A stretch of 64,000 nucleotides of DNA, taken from Psococerastis gibbosa. Its lineage: Eukaryota; Arthropoda; Insecta; Psocodea; Psocidae. Both the position numbers and the translations under genes were made by a program. The stretch lies in NCBI GenBank assembly GCA_963971405.1, contig OZ020488.1, positions 3,224,001-3,288,000 on the forward strand, read 5' to 3'. Of this stretch, positions 33,443-42,400 are shown one piece after another; position 1 is the stretch's first letter; every line of letters starts with the position of its first letter. The notes under the pieces are model-generated. The model saw only the letters and a list, made by a program, of their open reading frames with translations, did no database searches and was not told where the DNA came from.

Positions 33443-36400
33443 CTGCAAAAAAGCAGTGTATCCGAATGTACAAAAGTGAACGACCACTGTTATGCGAGAT
33501 TGGAACAGAACTTATTGCGATTGGATTTAAGAAAACCTTTTTGAGTCTTTAATAGTAAGCAACGGCCTCTTAACTCCATAGATTCTGGCCCTCTTCCGTT
33601 TGGCTGGCTTTTTGGCGTTTCCTTACGACATCGGCTATCAGATTGTACTTACTAGTAGTTAACGGAGTGATGGCGTCTAAATCCAGATGATCTGGCTCCT
33701 TACTTCTCTTGGCTCTCTTCCGTTTTGCAGGCTTTTTGGTTTTCCTTAGAACTGTAGCTATAATATTGTCAATCATGGAACAGATTTGTGGTCGTGCCTC
33801 CGGATAAACGTCAGTCGACTCTAAAAGTCTGCAAACACAAAAATTTGCATTAATAACTAAAGAAATAGATATTTAAGGTGGCTGCTACTATCACATCGCA
33901 GCGTTAGTAAAACTATAGTAAATGGGATATTTATTATTTATTTATTTACTTTCCGCAGCTTACCCAAAGATAGATTGGTAGAGAAGACGGAGAGAAGGAT
34001 ACTGGGCACGTAAACAAAGGGGCAAACAGCAGATGAGCAGAAAATCTTATTATAAAATCGGGAAATATAATTATGGAGCGACAACGGCATACAGATGGCC
34101 ACGGGGCAGGCCACTGAACCTCTGGAAGGACGAGATTCGAGATAGAGGCTGACGTTGATCATGAAATCGAAGGGCAGAGGGCTCCCGGCAGAAGAAGAAC
34201 ATCCTGGTTGAAAAACCTGAGGCAGTGGTTTGACAAAAGCTCGACTTCCCTTTTCAGAGCAGCAGTCTCCAAGGTCTAAATTGACATGACGATCGCCAAT
34301 CTTCAGAAAAGACATTTAAGGAAGAAGAAGAAGTTGATTATTATCGATGTCAGGAGAAAGATAGTGCGAGGGGCCAAAGCTCATAACCACTGCAGCTGCA
34401 GCATAGGTAATAATTTCACAACATTTCACTGAATCGGTTCATGAAATTAGGTCACCGTTCAATAAGAACTGTCAGTTCAAACAGAGCTGCCACGTCAAGC
34501 AGTTCTTTATTGTTAACATTAATAACATCGACAACATGACGGATCGCATGGAATTAAAAAAGAACCGCCGGAAAATTCAATAATTTCCATAGGGACGGAT
34601 GACCAGAAAAACTGTTGAATAGAAAAATACTCTACTTTGTTTTCAAAATTACAAGTATATGATTTTAAATTAGTAGTTCAAGAACTCCAAAAGTTAATAA
34701 TCCATTGACTTAGCAGTGTGCAGACAATAGAATAATTTACATGTGCACCGACTAGTTACCAGTACAATGCAGGGGATGACGCGCCGTGGTTTGCGCCTAG
34801 AACCGCTGCTTACAATAAATAAATAATACATATTTCTGTTGAATTATACAATCAAGTAATCGACAGAAAAGTATAAAGTAAAATCGTCAGTAGTAGTTTT
34901 GTCATAGTGCTAGTGCCTCAGTGATAGTGTAGAAAGTTTTCTCTAAGAGATGGTCTCTAAGCAATTTAGGGAAGTAGAATCTCTCGCCACTCTCAGTTCA
35001 TTCGGGAGTTTTCTAAAGTAGAAGAATCCTAGTAGTATCGGATCCAGTCGCTCACACTTAGCTGTGCGGGGTGCTGGCATTACCAGGTCTCCCCTTTGCT
35101 TAGTGTTGTAGGTGTGGATGCCCTCATTTTATTTAAATTTCCTCCACACTTCAGACCTTAAGGTATGTAAAATGCATCTATATACTGTATGCAGAGTATA
35201 TGACATTGTCTCCTTTGTAACTTGGTAATATTTCGAACACATCATAATAAAAGTAACTGAATAAAATATTACAAAAAAACACATATTTTTTTTTTTAAAG
35301 TCTGCCCACATGACAATGACTATTGCTCGAAACCGGTAGTGATATAATTTTATATGTGTTTTTTCGTAATATTTTATTCAGTTACTTTTATTATAATGTA
35401 TGTAGAGACTTGGGGCTGTGATGATTTTTAATGTTTAGTAGGTAGTAAAGTGTGTTGATTACACGTTGCTCCGTCAGCTGCATTTAGCACCGTCTAGTGA
35501 ACTGGACACGGGCAGGGAACATGTGAACTTTAGTGAACCGTCAGTTCAGTTCATCTATTTCACAGTTCAGTTCATCTATTTCACAGTTCAGTTTACTAGT
35601 GAGCTACGCCGTACACGTTATGCATAAATAGAAAAATAAAATAAAAATATAGTCACCACCAGATGGTAACTCACCTACAAAATTCTCTTGCTTTCTCAAC
35701 AACCATAGCTTTAGACGCTCTTTTGGAAACCCTCGGCTTTCGTAACGACTTCTTCACTACAGGTTTCACCGTTTTCACTTCTTCTTTTACATTGGTCTTA
35801 TTGGTAGCGCTGCAATGAAACAAAACTATTTTTAGCCTGCAACAAATCGGCCGGTGCACAACGTCAGATTTTACGGCAGCAGATCTGTTTCATAGGCGTA
35901 GATCGTGGGTTCGAATCCCACCAAGTCCAGTTTTTGCCATATCCTCTAATTTCGGTTGAGTACGAGTCTTTTGCATCACTCTAATTATTCCATAGTAAAA
36001 TGATGTGACACTCACCCGTTAAGCTGGTCCCCATTTAAGTTGTTACTCCATTGTTTCTCGGAAGTACCTGAAACAATTATAATCATTAGGTCGCAAATTC
36101 GCACGCATACTTCCGAGGTGCGTCCCAAAATGACTTAGCCTCTTCTAGTTCAAGGGTTGGAGGTTGACACAAGAAGTTGTATCATGTAACTATGATCATA
36201 TACTGTATGTATATATGATAGCTATATACAAACAGGTTAATGACCTACATCAAATAGCTTTCGTTTTGTAGCTGATACAGTGACAAGGGTTTATTGCTTT
36301 CCAATTTATACGCAGTATAAGGAAACCTTTGTGATGGTCAACATTTTCGACTCCGAGATTTCAACGGATTTACACGTTTCGAGGTCCCGGGAACCAAAAA

Positions 36401-39400
36401 AAGTGGTTTTTACGAAATGTCTGTCTGTTCATCAATTTGCGGGCAAACTACTCGGTGGATTTGGATGAAATTTGGCATGTAGGTTCACAAAAACCATACC
36501 TCGGGACCATTTATGATTTATTTTGGGCTTTTAGGGAGATTCATCTACAGGATCAAAGTAACAGTACTAAACAGCGGGGGCTACAATAGCTTACAAGACT
36601 TAAGCGTATATGCAAAAATATACCCCAAAATAAGAAAAAAACATATAATTTTCTTCTCGGCTCTCGCGCTCATATTGTCAAACCTAGGTTTTCGCCAGTA
36701 TGTTCTGAAGAGGTTGGTTGAGATTAGGTACGCAATGACGAGACAAATAGTGTACCTACATACCTGTGTACCTGTAGTGTACCTACATACCTGTGTTTTT
36801 TTTGGCATTGTTTTTGGTGTCCACCACAGGCAGTACCGGGTCCATAGCGTGACCGACATGCGTAGACCAGAATGTAACCGTTACGCCGTTAGCTTGCTCT
36901 GTTAGCTCCATTGCTGCCGGGCACGTAGCCCCAATTTTAGCACTAATCTGAAAGCATAGCAGAATTGCATTTAAACAGTAACCGGAAAAAAACGCGTTGG
37001 GACGACAGTCCAAGGAGAGTTAGGGCCTGACGACAGGTATTCCTCATCGATCACTGTTTACGGTCAGTTGTTATGGTAAGCAACATGCCCAGCAGTCGGT
37101 AAAAGGTAAGGTTGGGCGGGCGCAGGCGTGGTTGAATTTTCCCTCTATAAATTATAAATAAATAAATATTGACTTTTTGCTCTAATACTAAGCCAACCTA
37201 GTGGAGGTAGGTACACTCAACTGGAAAAACCGCCTGCTTTATATGCCCTCCGAAGCATGGCCAGAATATGTAGCAAGTGTTGAACTCGAACCAACAACCT
37301 TTCGGAGACCTGACCAGTGTACCACCGCTCTGCATGTACCGACGTGCCCTTTCAGTTTATAGTACAGTTCTGTTACCCACAAGCACCGACGGAAAAGAAT
37401 AAGAAAGATTCTCGCAATCGCGATTTGCTGACGTCTTTTCCATTGTAGGGCTTGGTAAATGGTTGGTGCAAACTCAGAGTCTACTTCAGAATATTTCTAT
37501 GATTGAGGTTTCTAGGGGAAAACAGTGCACTTACATGCTATCGGCTTCACGTCAGCTTCCGAAATGGTCAAGAATTCGACAAGGAATCTTCTGTTAGCCG
37601 CATGGCGGCAAATCGCGGCTGCGTGAGTCATCCATGCGTACAGAGCATAAGGCGCGGTTTCCATCGACCTGCTAGTGCTAAATACAAATACGGAGACGTG
37701 GTAACAGACATTCAAGACTTAGGCGGGGTTTCCACCGACCTCGCATTGTAGAATGCAAATGACATTGACGGGAATTTGAATTTTTCTTTTTATAGAAATC
37801 TATTAAAATGTTTGTACTTAACATATCCCATGAAGCTATTTTTTAATTTTAGCTTGTTTGCTTGTGATTTACTCTATGATCATTGATCAATTTTAACTAT
37901 GGCATAGAGTAAAACAAACATTTCCGTCAATGTCATTTGCATTCTGCAATGCGAGGTCGGTGGAACCCCGCCTAAGTCTTGAATGTCTGTTACCACGTCA
38001 CCGTATTTGTATTTAGCACTAGCAGGTCGGTGGAAACCGCGCCTTAGTCAGTTGGGAATAATCGCTTGAAAAGTCTCAGTAAGGAATACCGCTGGACACC
38101 TCCATGCATTGGTAGATGGGGCTGCCATACAGTGTTCCCTACATTCAAAGTAATAGTGAGACTGAGCCTCAGGGCCATGCCCACCACCACCAGAAATGTC
38201 TTGGTAAATAATTCGGCACGACGCAGCTATGCTTTGAAATATGGCGGTGCCGTCTCGCATTCTTTTGTACAGTATTTGTATCTTCTGAGGTCACTATCTC
38301 AACAATTGATTGGCAGCAACTACCAACATATTAACCTCCAGCTCCATCTGTCTTGCACCGTCTTGTGTAGTTCGTAAGACACACGATAAATTTGAAACTT
38401 TTGTATGACAGGGAACATTTTATTTACTCATCAATCAATTATGAATAGCAACCAAGGATGAGAAAGAAAGAAAGCGAGAAGAAAATTCTGTCTCGCTATG
38501 CTCTGATATCCGAAGGCAAGTGAGACTAAAGACACCTAGCGGACAACCGCAACACTATATTTCCTCCCGAAAAATAAGATAGTGGCGCTATTTTTCGTCC
38601 CATGGAAAGGTTGCGGATCAGAATTTCAAATCTCTCCCATAATCTCCCATTCCCCAGGTAAGATATTAATCTTTTCCTCTGGTGCTACGGATGATGAGCT
38701 TCACTTGTCCTGATCCTAGCTTCACTACCTCTCTATGCATTAGCAAAGAAATTTAAAGTTTGAAAAAAATAAATTCCAACTCTGTACATGTGTCTCAGGG
38801 CTCTCTAGGTTCACCAAAAGTCCCATAGAACAGTAAAATATGTGTACAACTCGCTCATTACATAAAGTGATAAGTCTGGCATAAAACTTACGACATGATT
38901 TGCCTTCTTCTTCCGTTTCTCTATCTTTTCCGATTCATAACTACCGGATTTATGGCATTTGAAGTAGGTTTTGGTTTGATTGAAAGACAATATTTTGGAC
39001 GAGCTTTTGCTAACAAATGTGCACCCAGTAGCTTTTTCAACACTCGTTTTCCATGATAAGAACTCTGAAACAGTTTATAATTACAAAGGCTTTCACGGCC
39101 GGAGTTACGTGACAAAGCAGTAGAATCTGGGATGATAGGTCGTGGTCGTTCTGAAAGCGTACTTCAAAACGTTTCGTCAACATCTACGGTCAACTGCAGC
39201 AACTGCTGCTGAGCCTCCGAGATACAATCTTAGAAGTCTACGCAGTTCCTCTAATGATGTCGACCGCAGATGTTGACGAAACGTTAAGAGGTACGCTTTC
39301 AGAACGACCACGACCTATCATACCGGATTTTACTGCTTCGTCTGAAACAGTTTGTCCAAAAGTTAAAAGAACGAAAAAAAGCCGTGGCACGACCACCCAA

Positions 39401-42400
39401 GTGTCTAAGCCTGAGGACAGGTTCAGCATCCACTCTGTTGTGGACACCATCATCCCCGACAGCCGTCAGTAACACTCTTGTGGAACCGGATTATTTGGAT
39501 CTGACGCCGTTTATTTATTATTGATAGAATAATAGGGATGAGTGGCATTCGATATGGAAGGGGACTTCATTTATTAATTTCCCTATAAATTAATAGATAA
39601 ATAATGACTTTCAGTTCTATTAATAAGCCAAGCTTACACGCAACTGTTAAGGCCCGTGGCCGCCTGCTTTACAACCCCTCCGAATCATGGCCAGAAAATG
39701 TAGCAAGTATAGTATAGAAGTCTTTGGTCGCATTAGACCTCAATGAACTTACCAGAAAGAAAATCAAACTGCTTCTCTTCCTTTTCAATTTGGATCTGAT
39801 GCAACGCCAGCAGATGATTCCTTAGATGCTCCTGCCGCAGAGCGCTCATTTTACAAAGAGGACAGACGATGCCACCCATAATCTTTGGCTGTGTACTGTG
39901 GATTTTCCGAATGTGGGCGTACATGTTCTTCTTTTGCCGGAACTTCCGGAAACACATGTAACACCGGTTGGTCATGTCCTCTTTGCTTTCTACCAGAGCC
40001 GGATCCGGCGGGCCTGGGTCCGGTTCGTGGTCGTATACGGGCCGGATTGTTGCTTCATCTTCTGAGCCTGAATAAATAAAATATCGTTTTACATGTAAGA
40101 ACCATAGAAATATATTAACTGGAACGGCGGGAGTCATAATATGCCTTACGAGGCACCCGTTAACCATAAGCCAACTATCAGAGATAAGTACCAACGCAAA
40201 AAATATCCAAGTGTTACACATTGCAGCATAGCAGAACGGATACCTGGACCCGGTCAAAAACTCTGTACTTAGCTTGTGCAGGCTATTTTCTCAGCCAAAT
40301 TGCGTACTTGTGTCTTGTGCAGGCTACACTAGCTGCCATATTGTTAACGGTCTCCAGCCACGGGATGGTAAGAGCACAGATGCGGAGTAGAAAAATCGGA
40401 CACTCAGTCATCTCCAGCTCAACATTTAAACGCCCGTGGCTACTCCTGCGACTTTAATTTAAAATTTTGTATATTCCCTAATAGACTACTTCATAATTGA
40501 AAAATTATGGAAACTAAAGAGGCTCTTGCTGAGGACAAAACTGTACTAAACGACGTAGTAGTTCTCCTTTGTTGGCGTTACCTTTTTAAATGTTAAAAAC
40601 TGGATCCTATGTTATTAGTGATTTGTTAATGGCTTAGCATGTATGTACTGTATCTTGATAACGAGTGCATTTTAGCTTGCATATTTTTACTTTTTCATTG
40701 ATTAAACATTAGCAACGGTAATGGTTTTGAGGCACCGAATTTCCATAGAATTTTGTCTGCAACAGTTTCATAAATTTTCATTACAGTAGCCTATTCCATG
40801 ATGGACGATGGTAAATAACAAAGGGGGACGCCGTCTTAACCAACCAACCCAAGATTGATTGTTTAATTGAGGCGGGGTTTCCACCGACCTCTCATTGCAG
40901 AATGTAAATGACATTGACGTGGCAGCAGACATTCAAGACTTATTAATGATATCTGCTACCACGTCAATGTCATTTGCATTCTGCAATGAGAGGTCGGTGA
41001 AAATCCCGCCTTAGTCATCTACCTGAATCTGAACAATCCTTGTTATCAGCGATCAACTCAGAACAACTGTGAATCGTCGCGGGGATCTGCACATCTTCCA
41101 ATTCCATCAGCTCTTCCGTCGGTTGTTGCGGTGTTTGTAGCAATGGATTAGAAAAGGTAAGCGGGTTCGAAGACTGCGACCCCCACAGCATCTTATCCCC
41201 ATCATCCTTTTCTAACGAGATGAGGTTAGAGGCGCTTAGAACAAGACTTGACTCTTGAATGTCAGCGCGATTGATGGTGCGTAACACGGACGTGGCATTG
41301 GACTGGCTGGGCAGTGCTTGTATTACTGATGCAGTGGGCAGTCTAGAAAGTTGATCATGGCGACTTCCTTCAAATCTAACATGTGCTTCTAAAGGATGAA
41401 GTTGGTCATCAGTTTTTAAAGATGGTTTTGCCACAGTAATCACTAAAACATATTATATAAATAAATTATAATAGTTGAATTATTGCAAAAATTAAATAGA
41501 CTGTTCTGGTGGTGTTCTGTTGAGGTTTTAAGAGTGCCATATTTATATATATCTTTGTGGGTGTTGTGAGACAGTATTTCAGACGTCTGTAAATGGACAT
41601 TTTCTGCTTCAACTTGCTTATGACATAGTCGTAGTGTAGCCGTAACATTAGTTTATCGTCGATTACGACTCCCAGGTACTTCATAGAGGGGACCACTTCA
41701 ATCTCTTGCCCATTCATAACGATTCTACTTATATCTTTTAATTTCATTGTTTTTTTACTTATAATCATGGCTTTCGTCTTACTAGTATTTATTATTAGTT
41801 TATTTACTTCCAACCAATGGCACAATCTTGAAATGTCCTCGTTTATTTTTTGTATCGCTTCATTAGTGTCCTCTCCTTCAAGGTACATAAGGGTGTCGTC
41901 AGCAAACATTTGTATTCTACAATATCTTAGTATTTTGTGCAATGAATTTATGTACAATATGAATGAAAGTGGTCCAATTTTTGACCCCTGCGGAACCCCA
42001 TGTGTGACTTCAGTTTCACTTGATAGCATGCTGTTTATTTTTACTCGTTGCCTTCTTCCTGTTAGGTAATTTTTGAACCATTCAAGAACATTTCCTTTTA
42101 CTCCATGACATTTTAACATTGATATTAATCTCTTCTTGTCAATGGTTTCAAATGCTCTCTTGAGATCCACAAAAACCGCCGCAATTTTCTTTCCCATTGC
42201 CAATTCACTTTTCCATTTTTCCAGTAAAAATTGTAAGACTGATTCCGTGGAGTGTTTCTGTCTAAAACCGGACTGGTACTGTGTCAATATGTCATTTTGT
42301 TGAATATGCTTAAGATTATATAGGGTTTCAATCCCAGGCAGGACATTTATTGGTCTGTATTCTTCAAGTTTAACAGGTCTCTTAACTTTAGGTATAGGGG

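Noticed and set aside
39254-39472. 72-codon plus-strand frame as a gene
   Set aside because: Its first half is the right arm of foldback V2 and it lies in an intron of the minus-strand gene.
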